DNA from: an uncultured bacterium
Lineage (GTDB): Bacteria > Myxococcota_A > Polyangia > Polyangiales > Houyiibacteriaceae
DNA: 38,129 nucleotides
NCBI GenBank assembly: GCA_938024995.1
Contig: CALJDU010000097.1
Span: 1 to 38,129 of the forward strand
Direction of reading: 5' to 3'
Part shown: one piece after another, positions 23,871 to 32,040 of the stretch
How the letters are laid out: every line of letters starts with the position of its first letter
Numbering within the stretch: the first letter of the stretch is position 1
The notes under the pieces: model-generated
The model's database searches: none
What the model saw: only the letters and a program-made list of their open reading frames with translations
What the model was told of the DNA's origin: nothing
Made by a program: the position numbers and the translations under genes

Positions 23871-24638
23871 GTGACTGAACGGTACGACGACGGTGAGGTA
23901 GAGGAGATCTTACGCCGCGCGCTTCAGCGTCGCGCGGCGGACGGGATCGATCACGAAGACCTGATGGCGGCAGCGCGCGAAGCGGGGATCGATCCACGCG
24001 CGGCCGAAGAAGCGGCTCGTGCCGTGCGTGAAGATCGCGAGGCCAGTGAGCGTGTCGCGCTCATGCAGAGCCGCCGCAAGAAGAGCTTCTTTGGCAAGCT
24101 CCGCACCTTCGGGATCGTCAACGCCTCGCTCCTCGGGCTCGACGTGATGACCGGCGACGGCTGGTGGTTCTACTGGCCGCTCATGACGTGGGGCTCGCTC
24201 GTCGCGCTGGACGCCGCCCGCGCGTTCTTTCCCGACAGCGAGTCGGACCGCAAGAAGGTCAAAGCCGAGCTCGCCCGCGAACGTGCGCACCGTCAGCGTG
24301 TCGAAGAAGCGCGCCGCAAAGCGGAAGAAGCCGAGCGAAGCGGAAAGAAGGTCAAAGGCGCCGCCGCGCGCTTTGAAAACGCCGTCGAAAAAGGCGTCGC
24401 CGCGCTCTTGGCCGCGGCCGCGACCCAGGTCGAACGCGCCACCCAAGAGGTCACGCGCGAGGTGAAGCGCGATCTCGACTCGGCCTTCGGGAGCTACGTC
24501 GCCAAGCAAGAAGGTCGCCCCGGTAAGCCGAAGGAACGTGAGCCGATCCAAGTCAAAGCGCGCGTCGTCACGCGCGCGCCGGAGCACGAGATCGACGAAA
24601 CCGTGGAAGAGCGCGCGCGCCGGCAAAAAGCGCGCTGA
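23871..24638 (+). CDS. 2TM-domain protein with C-terminal coiled coil
   Basis: A 255-residue protein. Residues 1-60 form a helical, charged segment resembling SHOCT-like or ferritin-free regulatory N termini ('EILRRALQRRAADG ... AAREAGIDPRAAEEA'). Residues about 75-125 match the bacterial 2TM domain (PF13239): 'FFGKLRTFGIVNASLLGL', then 'GWWFYWPLMTWGSLVALDA'. The rest is a long, charged coiled coil ('KAELARERAHRQRVEEARRK') and a basic tail. 2TM domains occur fused to signalling domains, with unknown roles. The GTG start at 23871 follows the aldehyde dehydrogenase stop by 11 nt. It is convergent with the outer-membrane protein gene, 6 bp between stops. Its function is unknown. Confidence 0.78.
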   Translation: MTERYDDGEVEEILRRALQRRAADGIDHEDLMAAAREAGIDPRAAEEAARAVREDREASERVALMQSRRKKSFFGKLRTFGIVNASLLGLDVMTGDGWWFYWPLMTWGSLVALDAARAFFPDSESDRKKVKAELARERAHRQRVEEARRKAEEAERSGKKVKGAAARFENAVEKGVAALLAAAATQVERATQEVTREVKRDLDSAFGSYVAKQEGRPGKPKEREPIQVKARVVTRAPEHEIDETVEERARRQKAR

Positions 24639-24644
24639 CCGCGC

Positions 24645-25532
24645 TTACCACTGCGTCGCGATCGAGAGCGACAGCACCGGTCCGCCGGTCTGACGCTTGA
24701 GGAACCCGAACGCGCCCTCGAACGCGAAGCCGAGGTACCAGTTCCCTTTCGATTCGTTCTGGGTCAGCTGGTAGTCCACCTCGACCGCGAAGCCGGTGTA
24801 GGACGCGCCGCTCACCAGTCCGCTCGGCGAGTCACCGCGCACCGCGTCTCCGTTTCCGATCGCGTGCCTGCCAGTGAGCCGGAGGCGACCACCGAAGCGC
24901 GGCGTGAAGCTGGCTCCGACCTCCGCGCTCCAGCCGATGCGATCATCAAAGCCGCCTGTCATCACGTCGTAGGCGATCGACGCCGCGAGGTACCAGCGGT
25001 CGAAGCCGTAACCCACCGAGTAGGTAAACCCAAAGACGAAGACGCCGCTTCCGATCCGGAGCTGGCCGAGCACTTCGTTGGGCGCTTCGCGGGCGCGAAC
25101 CTCTTGTTGATCGGCGTCGCTCGCGATCGGGGCGCGTCCAGTCGCCGACACGCTCATCACCAACCGGTCAGTATGAAAGAAGCGATAGCGAAGGCCGAGC
25201 TGAGGGTCACCCGGCGCGACGTGGGTCTGACTCGTTCCGTCGCGGGGATCCTCAAGAACGAAGACGCGCGCGATGTCGGTGTGAAGCGTGAGCGCGAGCC
25301 CATCCGCGAGGCCGACCTGACCGTAAACGGAAAAGAAGAGCTCGTGATAGCGACCGTAGTCTGTCCTCTCGCCCTCGCCATCGACGTACCCGAAACCGTA
25401 GAGGTACTTGGTCCACAGCTTGACGTAGCCGTGACCGGGTTCAGGCGTCCAGTTGGCCGAGGCGGCAGACGGCCCCGCCCCCGCCGACATGAGGACCAGC
25501 AGGACAGCGACGCGAAAGAGCGAGTGGGTCAC
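24645..25532 (-). CDS. predicted outer-membrane beta-barrel protein
   Basis: A 295-residue protein with a type I signal peptide ('FRVAVLLVLMSAGAGPSAASA', cleavage near residue 26) and a run of alternating, amphipathic strands ending in an aromatic residue ('SLSIATQW'), the signature of a barrel inserted by BAM. It resembles the DUF3187-like or 'transporter' (MetA-pathway-of-phenol-type) families in overall look, but I do not assign one. Gly/Tyr-rich loops such as 'KLWTKYLYGFGYVDG' point to surface-exposed turns. The start is GTG at 25532 with GATAAC/TAACCG 6-8 nt upstream. It diverges from the TonB-dependent receptor by 74 bp, suggesting shared regulation. Confidence 0.78.
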   Translation of the reverse strand: MTHSLFRVAVLLVLMSAGAGPSAASANWTPEPGHGYVKLWTKYLYGFGYVDGEGERTDYGRYHELFFSVYGQVGLADGLALTLHTDIARVFVLEDPRDGTSQTHVAPGDPQLGLRYRFFHTDRLVMSVSATGRAPIASDADQQEVRAREAPNEVLGQLRIGSGVFVFGFTYSVGYGFDRWYLAASIAYDVMTGGFDDRIGWSAEVGASFTPRFGGRLRLTGRHAIGNGDAVRGDSPSGLVSGASYTGFAVEVDYQLTQNESKGNWYLGFAFEGAFGFLKRQTGGPVLSLSIATQW

Positions 25533-25571
25533 GGAGGTCGGTTATCACGCCGCGATAGTTCACGCGAAGAG

Positions 25572-25601
25572 TTGCGTGCAGCGCCTGTTCCTCGGCATAA
25601 A
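25572..25601 (+). promoter_or_regulatory. candidate promoter of the TonB-dependent receptor
   Basis: TTGCGT (25572-25577), an 18-nt spacer and CATAAA (25596-25601), 5 nt before the GTG at 25607. The opposite-strand TAACCG/GATAAC lies about 28 bp further upstream, in front of the barrel gene. No Fur-box-like or Zur-like palindrome was recognised in the 74 bp. Confidence 0.35.
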
Positions 25602-25606
25602 GCAGC

Positions 25607-28027
25607 GTGGGCGCGCTCGCGAAATCGCTTCCGGTCGCGCTGATGCTCTTGTGCATGGTTGCGCCGGAACGCGCTGCGTCTCAAGTCGCGCCCGAACCCG
25701 TCGAAGAGGGATCGGCCGAAGAAGAGAACGGCGACGACACGGGGCACGACGACGCGCGGCACGACAACACGGGACACGACGACGCGGGGCACGACGACGC
25801 GGGGCACGACAACGCGGGGCACGACGACGCGGGACACGACGACGCGGGACACGACGACGACGTTGCGCTCGAAGAGGGAGACCTCGGCTATGGCGCCACC
25901 GCGACCGCGACCGTAGGTCCTGACGCGAGCCCGCGCGACGCCTTGGGTCAGTCCACCGTCTCGCGCGCCGAGATGGACGAACGGCTCCCGCGGTCGGCGC
26001 CCGATGCCCTCCGCTACGAACCCGGCGTCGCGATACAGCAAACCGGTCACGGCCAAGCGAGCCCGTACGTCCGCGGCATGACGGGCCAGCAGGTCGCGCA
26101 TCTCTTCGACGGCGTGCGCATGAACAACGGCATCTACCGCCAAGGTCCGAACCAGTACTTCTTCACGATCGACGCGAGCACCCTCGCCGCCATCGACGTG
26201 ATCCGCGGCAGCGCTTCGACGCGCTTTGGGTCGGACGCGCTCGGCGGCGCGCTGCTCGCGACAGGCCTCTCCCCGCGGATCGATCCCGAGCAGACGTTCG
26301 CGATTCGTCCGCGCTTGGCGCTCAGCGCCCGGACCGCGGATCGCACCCGCGGCGCGCGAGCCGGTCTTGAGCTGCAGCTCGGGCGACGCACCGCGCTGAT
26401 GTTTGGGCTGGGCTATCGCGCGGTCGGGCTGCTCGAGACCGGCGGACCAGTGGAGCATCGCGACGCAGCAGAGAGTCCGTCCACCCGCGATGACGCGCTC
26501 CCCTGGGTCCCGCGCTACGACGAAGAGCGGACCCGGCCGCTGGTGGATCGCGAGGCATATCGAACGCAGCTCGGGACCGGTTTCAAAGAGGCGACCTTCG
26601 ACGCGCGGTTGGAGCACCAGCTCAGCGAATCGCTTCAGCTCGTCGCGGCGACCTACGGCTATCGCCAGCTCGACGCGCCGCGAACCGATCAGTGCCCTCC
26701 CCCGGAAGCGCCGCTGAGCGAGTGCCTCACGGTCGAGCGCCAGTTCCGAACCCTCTCGTATGTCACGTTGCGCGGCTCCGTCGCGCGTCTGGAGTCGCTC
26801 GAGGTGATCGTCAGTCACCAGCGCCACGAAGAACGACGCGCTCGCGACCGGCCGCGCTCGAACGTCGCGTTCCGCTGGGATGACATCGTCGATACCGTGG
26901 GGCTCACGACGCGGATCACGACGCGCTCGTTCCCGCTCGCCGCGAAGTCGGTGCTCCTCGTGCGCGCCGGTGCCGACGCCTTCTTCGACCTCGTTCAATC
27001 GTCGGCGACCCAGACCTTCACCGACCTCGACCGAAGCTTCACGCTCTCGCGCGGGCAGTACCTAGAAGGCTCGCGTTACGGAAACTTCGGCGCGTATGCC
27101 GAAGCGGAGCTCAGGCACCGAGCGATCACCGCGCGGCTCGGAGGTCGCGCCGGCTACGTTCGCGTCGACGCTCCCGAAGACACCGAGTCCGGTACGCAGT
27201 CGATCGCGCGCGGGTTCCCTTCTGCGATCGCGCGCGCGGGGCTGGAGCTTCGCGCGCACCGCGCCGTCTCGCTTCACCTCAACTACGACCAAGGCTTCCG
27301 CGCGCCGAACCTCGACGACCTCACCTCACGCCAGCGCGCGGGCCCCGGCTTTCAGTTCGAAAACCCCGACTTGGAAGCCGAACGAACCCACGCGTTGGAG
27401 CTCGGGCTGCGCGCAAGAACCGACGCCGTGACGTTCGAGGCGTGGGGCTTCGCGACCTTCATCACCAACGGTATCCAGCGCGCTGTCCGCGAGGCCGACG
27501 ACTGTCCTTTGTCGGCTCCTGAGTGCAGCGCCGCGCGCGATCAGTTCCAACTCGTTAACGCTGAGGAGGCCTCCCGGATCTTTGGCACCGAAGCGGCGCT
27601 CACCTGGTACCTGCCGCGCGACCTCACGTTCCGGAGCACGTTCACGTTCGCGTGGGGAGACGGGCCGAGCTTGGGCGACCGCGGCGCGACGAACGACCGC
27701 GTCCCGCTCTCTCGCGTTCCTCCGCTGCAGGGCACCTTCGAGCTGCGCTACCGCAACCGTCCCTCGGGGTTCTTTCTGGCCGCGTCGCTTCGCTGGGCCG
27801 CACCGCAAACGCGGCTCGCCGTCAGCGACGTGAGCGACGCACGGATCCCGCGCGGCGGAACCCCAGGCTACGCGGTCGTCGACCTTCGTTTCGGCGCGCG
27901 CTTCTCTCCGAAAATCGCCCTCTCCGCCGTGGTCGAAAACGTCTCCGACGCGGCCTACCGCGTTCACGGGTCGAGCGTCGGCGGGCCCGGTGTGGGCATC
28001 TCCGCGCAGCTCCGTATCGGGTTGTAA
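25607..28027 (+). CDS. TonB-dependent receptor with N-terminal His/Asp repeat tract
   Basis: An 806-residue outer-membrane receptor. A signal peptide (about 1-25) is followed by an acidic segment with eight pentapeptide units of the type G-H-D-D-A (residues 45-85). The plug domain comes next ('ALRYEPGVAIQQTGHGQAS', 'YVRGMTGQQVAHLFDGVRM', 'IDVIRGSASTRFGSDALGG') and a 22-strand barrel region follows to the C terminus ('GPGVGISAQLRIGL'). Such receptors import metal complexes, cobalamin or sugars with TonB energy. The His/Asp tract would lie in the periplasm, where it could bind Zn, Ni, Cu or Co; this is inference. The start is GTG at 25607, with the signal right after it. A divergent barrel gene and a downstream Cys-rich lipoprotein may be partners. 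Confidence 0.92.
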   Translation: MGALAKSLPVALMLLCMVAPERAASQVAPEPVEEGSAEEENGDDTGHDDARHDNTGHDDAGHDDAGHDNAGHDDAGHDDAGHDDDVALEEGDLGYGATATATVGPDASPRDALGQSTVSRAEMDERLPRSAPDALRYEPGVAIQQTGHGQASPYVRGMTGQQVAHLFDGVRMNNGIYRQGPNQYFFTIDASTLAAIDVIRGSASTRFGSDALGGALLATGLSPRIDPEQTFAIRPRLALSARTADRTRGARAGLELQLGRRTALMFGLGYRAVGLLETGGPVEHRDAAESPSTRDDALPWVPRYDEERTRPLVDREAYRTQLGTGFKEATFDARLEHQLSESLQLVAATYGYRQLDAPRTDQCPPPEAPLSECLTVERQFRTLSYVTLRGSVARLESLEVIVSHQRHEERRARDRPRSNVAFRWDDIVDTVGLTTRITTRSFPLAAKSVLLVRAGADAFFDLVQSSATQTFTDLDRSFTLSRGQYLEGSRYGNFGAYAEAELRHRAITARLGGRAGYVRVDAPEDTESGTQSIARGFPSAIARAGLELRAHRAVSLHLNYDQGFRAPNLDDLTSRQRAGPGFQFENPDLEAERTHALELGLRARTDAVTFEAWGFATFITNGIQRAVREADDCPLSAPECSAARDQFQLVNAEEASRIFGTEAALTWYLPRDLTFRSTFTFAWGDGPSLGDRGATNDRVPLSRVPPLQGTFELRYRNRPSGFFLAASLRWAAPQTRLAVSDVSDARIPRGGTPGYAVVDLRFGARFSPKIALSAVVENVSDAAYRVHGSSVGGPGVGISAQLRIGL
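25739..25861 (+). repeat. 15-bp tandem repeat encoding Gly-His-Asp-Asp-Ala units
   Basis: Eight tandem units of about GGGCACGACGACGCG in frame inside the TonB receptor gene, with variants giving HDN, ARHDN and TGHDD. Near-identity at the DNA level, including synonymous positions, indicates recent expansion by slippage or recombination. Unit number may vary between strains without breaking the frame. Confidence 0.85.
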
Positions 28028-28122
28028 CCGCACATCGGAAAAGCGCCCGAACCGGAGCGAAGCGGGGAAACAACTCGCGCCAACAGCGTTGCCAAAACTC
28101 TCGACGACGCTGCCGACTGGAG

Positions 28123-28128
28123 TACGCT
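28123..28128 (+). promoter_or_regulatory. candidate -10 element for the Cys-rich lipoprotein
   Basis: TACGCT 7 nt before the ATG at 28136, with a weak -35 (TCGACG) 16 nt upstream. No Shine-Dalgarno. It suggests a start independent of the TonB receptor gene despite the 108-bp gap. Confidence 0.38.
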
Positions 28129-28135
28129 GTCGCGC

Positions 28136-29215
28136 ATGACTCTACGCGTCGCCTGCGTCCTCGCGGGCCTCTCTCTTTCTGTCGTCGCGTGTGGCGATGA
28201 CGACACAATGACGGACGCAGGGGGCGCCGACACCGCGGACACCGGATCCACCGGGACGCCGACGTGCGGCCCCCTTCCCGCAGAGCCCACGCGGACCTGC
28301 GAAGCGCTCGCGAGCGACTACGCGCCGGGCGGGATGAGCATGTGGCCCGCTTGCATCTCCGATGACGGGACCTATCACCGCATCGAAGACACCATCAGCA
28401 CGATCCGCCGCGTAGAGGCCTACGAGGACATCGCGGCGCTCCTCTTTGACGGAACGCCGACGTCCGACGACTTCCTCGCCGCGCGGATGATCTACCAAGA
28501 AGACGAAGGCCTCGATTCGCGCGTGGTCCGCCGATACGATCCGCGCTTCGAGGCTCCTGACGGCACTGACTGCACGCAGGATGGAGTGCCCGCGATGTTC
28601 CCGGACTACTGCGTCGGGCCTGCGCAGATTCAACCGATCTTGCTCTCCGCCTTCGCCGCTGGCATCGCGGGCAACGGCGATGCGCGTGTGCACGCGGCGC
28701 GCATTCAAGGTGCGCTCTTGTGGTTCCTCTACGCCTCGGTAAGCAAAGAGGGGTTCACCTGCACGACCAAGGCAAAGGACTGCGACTCGGCGTACGCCTA
28801 CTACACCGGCGGCCGAGAAGCGCGCGGTGGCATCGGGCTCGCCGGAGCGATCGCGAGCGTAGACCCGGACGCACACGACCGCGCCTGGGACGGAGTGTTC
28901 GCGCTACGCTGTTGGCGCGATCTCGACGACGCGGACACCGCCGTCGATCTGGAGCTCCGTGATCGCGCCCGTGCGCAGCTGGATCGCGCGGTGACCGATG
29001 GCGTCTCGGCGGTGGTGCGCGCCGCGGTCGAAGACGCCTGCGACGACTCTGCCCGATGGGCGTTCGTCCAGGTGCTCGGTCGCGCGCTCTTCCACAACGC
29101 GCGCGCAAACGACGCGACCTCCGCCGACGTGATCGAGGACGCGGTCGGCACCGACGACGGCGCTGATGCTGTGGCGCTGATGTCCGCCCTCGATACCGCG
29201 TTCGTCTGCCCCTAG
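28136..29215 (+). CDS. Cys-rich lipoprotein of unknown function next to a TonB receptor
   Basis: A 359-residue lipoprotein: signal peptide with lipobox 'SVVAC' (C19), a short acidic/Thr-Gly linker (20-45), and a largely helical mature part. At least ten Cys residues outside the lipobox ('TCGPLP', 'TCEAL', 'ACISDD', 'DCTQDG', 'YCVGPAQ', 'FTCTTKAKDC', 'RCWRD', 'DACDDS', final 'VCP') suggest several disulfides on the outer side. I do not recognise the family. Its place behind the receptor gene suggests a substrate-binding or accessory partner, as lipoproteins often pair with TonB receptors, but nothing in the sequence proves this. Imelysin-like iron proteins were considered; their GxHxxE motif is absent. 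It is convergent with grx4. Confidence 0.8.
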   Translation: MTLRVACVLAGLSLSVVACGDDDTMTDAGGADTADTGSTGTPTCGPLPAEPTRTCEALASDYAPGGMSMWPACISDDGTYHRIEDTISTIRRVEAYEDIAALLFDGTPTSDDFLAARMIYQEDEGLDSRVVRRYDPRFEAPDGTDCTQDGVPAMFPDYCVGPAQIQPILLSAFAAGIAGNGDARVHAARIQGALLWFLYASVSKEGFTCTTKAKDCDSAYAYYTGGREARGGIGLAGAIASVDPDAHDRAWDGVFALRCWRDLDDADTAVDLELRDRARAQLDRAVTDGVSAVVRAAVEDACDDSARWAFVQVLGRALFHNARANDATSADVIEDAVGTDDGADAVALMSALDTAFVCP

Positions 29216-29245
29216 CAGTCGTCGTCCGTAGGCAGACGTGCTTTT

Positions 29246-29578
29246 TCAGTCGGCGGGCTTGGCGAGACCGTCGAGCAAGCTCTGCAGCTCTCCCGACTCA
29301 TACATCTCGCGCATGATGTCGCTCCCGCCGACCAGCTTCCCGCCGACGTAAAGCTGCGGGATCGTCGGCCAGTTCGAGAACTGCTTGATGCCTTGCCGGA
29401 TGTCCTGATCGTGCAGCACATCGATCGTCGGCATGTCGGTCACGCCGCATCGCTTGAGGATCTCGACCGCGGTCGCGGAAAAGCCACAGCGCGGGAAGAG
29501 GCGGTTGCCTTTCATGAAGAGCACCACCGGCGCGCTGCTCACGAGCTCCTGGATCTTCGCCTGCACGTCCGCGCTCAT
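29246..29578 (-). CDS. grxD: Grx4-type monothiol glutaredoxin
   Basis: A 110-residue monothiol glutaredoxin of the CGFS class, which binds a [2Fe-2S] cluster with glutathione and passes it to apo-proteins. The active site 'FPRCGFSATA' has Cys31, with Lys23 in 'FMKGN' for glutathione binding; 'NWPTIPQLYVGGKLVGGSDI' is the family's conserved GSH-contact region, with its cis-Pro in the 'TIPQ' part. The start at 29578 overlaps the bolA stop by four bases (ATGA), so the genes are translationally coupled. CGFS glutaredoxins form heterodimers with BolA proteins, which makes this pair a textbook partnership. Confidence 0.95.
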   Translation of the reverse strand: MSADVQAKIQELVSSAPVVLFMKGNRLFPRCGFSATAVEILKRCGVTDMPTIDVLHDQDIRQGIKQFSNWPTIPQLYVGGKLVGGSDIMREMYESGELQSLLDGLAKPAD

Positions 29579-29829
29579 CCCTTCTTCTCCGCCCAACGTG
29601 AGGGAGTGAAGGTCTTGAGCGCAAGCGCATGTACCGGCCCCGTCATCAGGTCACCAAGGGCCCCGTAGACCAGCTGATGCTGTTCGACGCGCGTCTTTCC
29701 CTCGAACGCCGACGAAACGATCGTGGCGTCGTAGTGATCCTTTGTTCCGGTCAGATCCTTGAGCTCAAGGTGCTCAATATCGGCGATGCCCTCACGGAGC
29801 TTCGCTTCGACCACAGCGGGTTCAACCAT
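29575..29829 (-). CDS. bolA: BolA family protein
   Basis: An 84-residue BolA-like protein. 'EHLELKDLTGTKDHYDATIVSSAF' (about 19-42) and 'VEQHQLVYGALGDLMTGPVHAL' (about 48-69) cover the fold; the conserved His in 'RVEQHQLVY' is the likely cluster ligand shared with monothiol glutaredoxins. Short length and the absence of the C-terminal extension fit the YrbA/BolA2-like type. It is first in a two-gene operon with grx4. A TTGACA -35 lies upstream with an 18-nt spacer and AGAAAT 5 nt from the ATG; there is no Shine-Dalgarno. Confidence 0.93.
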   Translation of the reverse strand: MVEPAVVEAKLREGIADIEHLELKDLTGTKDHYDATIVSSAFEGKTRVEQHQLVYGALGDLMTGPVHALALKTFTPSRWAEKKG

Positions 29830-29834
29830 GCGCT

Positions 29835-29864
29835 ATTTCTGGGCGGTTCGCGGACGCCTGTCAA
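29835..29864 (-). promoter_or_regulatory. candidate promoter of bolA-grx4
   Basis: On the minus strand, a perfect TTGACA (29859-29864), an 18-nt spacer and AGAAAT (29835-29840), with the ATG 5 nt further on. The -35 is the best consensus match among the candidate promoters described here; the -10 is poor. TTGGGA half-sites lie 15 bp and more upstream of the -35. Confidence 0.45.
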
Positions 29865-29878
29865 CGGTCTGAGGACGC

Positions 29879-29942
29879 TTGGGAACAACCCGATGATTTG
29901 GGACACTTAATCCCAAGCGATGCGGGGGCGAGGGTGTCCCAA
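29879..29942. promoter_or_regulatory. array of four TTGGGA half-sites, probable operator cluster
   Basis: Copies at 29879-29884 and 29898-29903 (direct) and 29911-29916 and 29937-29942 (inverted, TCCCAA). The second and third form TTGGGA-N7-TCCCAA; the second and fourth extend to perfect 9-bp arms, TTGGGACAC (29898-29906) and GTGTCCCAA (29934-29942). The cluster lies between divergent bolA-grx4 and the VWA operon. Regular symmetry and multiple copies indicate protein binding. I do not recognise the regulator. Confidence 0.55.
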
Positions 29943-29967
29943 CGTGTAACCCACAGGAGCCTACTCG

Positions 29968-32040
29968 ATGCGACGATCCCCGCGCTTTCCTAAGCGGTCC
30001 CACTCTTCGGCCCTCCTGGCCGTGCTTGTCTCTTTTGCTGGCTGCAGCGATGAGAGGGAACCGGTCCGCTCCTCGACGGGGTTCTCAGGGACCCTCAGTG
30101 AGGTTGGAGAGTCCGACAACGAGTACGAACCCCCGAGCGAGATTCGTGCGCGCAACCTCGACGACCTCCTCGACCGGGCGATGCCAACTGACTCGAGCGA
30201 ACGCGAGGTGGCGGAAGACGTGGTGGCGGAAGCGACCGCAGAAGTCCCAGAAACAGAAGCACAGGCAGCTCGCGACCGGGGCTGGAACCGCCCGGCCTCT
30301 CGGCGCACCAGAATGACCTCGTCGATGCGCTCGGCGCCGCTGAGAGCGCGACGCGTCAGCACGCAGATGATCACGCGACTCGATGAGGGTTTCGGGGGCG
30401 CACCGCGTGCACAAGGACAACGTGAGGAGGTCGCTCCGGCTCCCCGTCCCCGCCGGCCTCGACCGTCGCGCATGACGCCATCCGCGGACCCGGGGACCTC
30501 GTCGGGCTCGCTCGCCGCCGCCCCTCCCCGAAGCAACGTCCCCCTTCCGCAGAACGGTGTCCTCGCGAGTGACTTCGTCAGCGGCAACGGCGTCAACGCG
30601 CGCCTCGATGACCTCCTCTCGCGCGGCGTCATGGTCGGTGGCGAGAACGTACGCATCGGCGCCTTCCGCGATCGCGACCCGCTGCCCTATGCCCTTCCCT
30701 CACGCGACGGAATGGCCATGCACGTCAACCTGGAGCGTAGCCGTCTCAACGAGACCCGCGACGAGGTGCACATGCAGATCGCCCTCATGGGTCGGCGCGG
30801 CGAGGCGCCGGTGCGCCCGAAAGTCGACGTCCGCCTCGTGCTCGACCGGAGCGGTTCGATGACGGACAACGACAAGTGGCAAAACGCGATCGGGGCGGCG
30901 CACCAGCTCGTCGATCACCTGTCCCCGAACGACACCTTCGGGCTCATCACGTACTCCGATGAAGCCACCATCGACGTCAACCCGATGCGGGTCGGTAACC
31001 GTCGAGCGATTCACCGCGTGATCGATCAGGTCGTCCCCGGCGGCGGCACCAACATCGGCTCCGCGCTCGACATGGTGGAGCGTCACCGCCCGCGCGCTCG
31101 AGGGCGCGACGTGGGGTTGGTCATCTTGTTGAGCGACGGCCGGGCCACGGTCGGGCAAACCAACGCGCGGATGCTCGGCGACCAAGCGCGCGCGCTCTTC
31201 GACCAGCACGGTGTCCTCACGACCACGATCGGCCTGGGCAACGACTTTGACGAGAACCTCATGCTCTCCATCGCGCGAGAGGGAAGCGGGAGCTATCACT
31301 TCGTGCGCCGCCCGAGTGATGTCGCCGCGATTATGACCGATGAGCTCGACGACCGGATCCAGGCCGTCGCGCAAGGTCTCCGCGTCCAGATCAAGCTGAA
31401 GAACGGCGTCATCGCGGAGCACGTCTACGGCTCTCGCCTGCTCTCCGAATCCGAGCACCAAGCGGTCCGCGCCACCGAGGTCGCGGTCGATCAGCGGGTC
31501 GCCCGCGAGCTCGGGATCACGCGGACACGTCAGCGCGAAGAACAAGAGGGGCTCCGGATCCACCTGCCGACCTTCCGGCGCGGTGACCAGCACGTGATCC
31601 TCATGAGGCTCAGCGTCCCTGCGGGCAGCGGCGAGGTCGAGCTGGCGGAGGTCACGCTCGACTACAAGGACCTCATCCGCAACCGGAACGCCTCCGTTAC
31701 GCAAGAAGCCAGCGCGACCCGGGTCAGCGACCAGGACACGTCTGTGGCGTCCACCGATCGAAACGTGAAGCGCACCGTCCTGGCGTTCCAGGCGGGCGAG
31801 ACCTTGCAAAGCTCTGCCGACGCCTTCCGACGAGGCGCGCGGACCGAAGCGCTGCGGATCTTGACCGAGCGCCAGGAGCTGTTGGTCACCGCGAGCCGCC
31901 TCTGGCGCGATCCCGGGCTCGCTCGCGACGCGGAGCTCCTCGGCAACTACCAAGCGGTGATGCGGCAGACCTTCGATGCGCAGTCGACCAACACCATCGT
32001 GATGGCGATGAACTACTTCGGCGACCAGAGGATGCGATGA
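29968..32040 (+). CDS. VWA-domain lipoprotein (YfbK-like)
   Basis: A 690-residue lipoprotein: signal peptide with lipobox 'SFAGC' (C26), a disordered Pro/Arg/Ala-rich linker (about 40-190), a segment resembling the YfbK-type N-terminal region ('VRIGAFRDRDPLPYALP', about 228-244), and a von Willebrand A domain (about 285-460). The MIDAS is intact: D293-x-S295-x-S297 in 'LDRSGSM', a Thr in 'GGGTNIGSAL' and Asp in 'LLSDGRA'. A C-terminal helical part (about 600-690) follows. VWA lipoproteins of this type bind proteins through a metal ion. GGAG lies 8 nt before the ATG, one of the few good Shine-Dalgarno sequences here. The stop overlaps the next gene's ATG (ATGA). Confidence 0.9.
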   Translation: MRRSPRFPKRSHSSALLAVLVSFAGCSDEREPVRSSTGFSGTLSEVGESDNEYEPPSEIRARNLDDLLDRAMPTDSSEREVAEDVVAEATAEVPETEAQAARDRGWNRPASRRTRMTSSMRSAPLRARRVSTQMITRLDEGFGGAPRAQGQREEVAPAPRPRRPRPSRMTPSADPGTSSGSLAAAPPRSNVPLPQNGVLASDFVSGNGVNARLDDLLSRGVMVGGENVRIGAFRDRDPLPYALPSRDGMAMHVNLERSRLNETRDEVHMQIALMGRRGEAPVRPKVDVRLVLDRSGSMTDNDKWQNAIGAAHQLVDHLSPNDTFGLITYSDEATIDVNPMRVGNRRAIHRVIDQVVPGGGTNIGSALDMVERHRPRARGRDVGLVILLSDGRATVGQTNARMLGDQARALFDQHGVLTTTIGLGNDFDENLMLSIAREGSGSYHFVRRPSDVAAIMTDELDDRIQAVAQGLRVQIKLKNGVIAEHVYGSRLLSESEHQAVRATEVAVDQRVARELGITRTRQREEQEGLRIHLPTFRRGDQHVILMRLSVPAGSGEVELAEVTLDYKDLIRNRNASVTQEASATRVSDQDTSVASTDRNVKRTVLAFQAGETLQSSADAFRRGARTEALRILTERQELLVTASRLWRDPGLARDAELLGNYQAVMRQTFDAQSTNTIVMAMNYFGDQRMR

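Noticed and set aside
22213..23997. Minus-strand open frame of 594 codons
   Set aside because: Antisense to the aldehyde dehydrogenase, which has all catalytic residues; composition typical of a shadow frame.
25529..26998. Minus-strand open frame including a Val/Arg repeat ('VVVPRVVV')
   Set aside because: The repeat is the antisense reading of the GHDDA-coding DNA repeat in the TonB receptor, not an independent protein.
28136..29215. Imelysin/EfeO-like iron lipoprotein reading for the gene behind the TonB receptor
   Set aside because: The GxHxxE signature is missing and the Cys-rich pattern does not fit; left as unknown.
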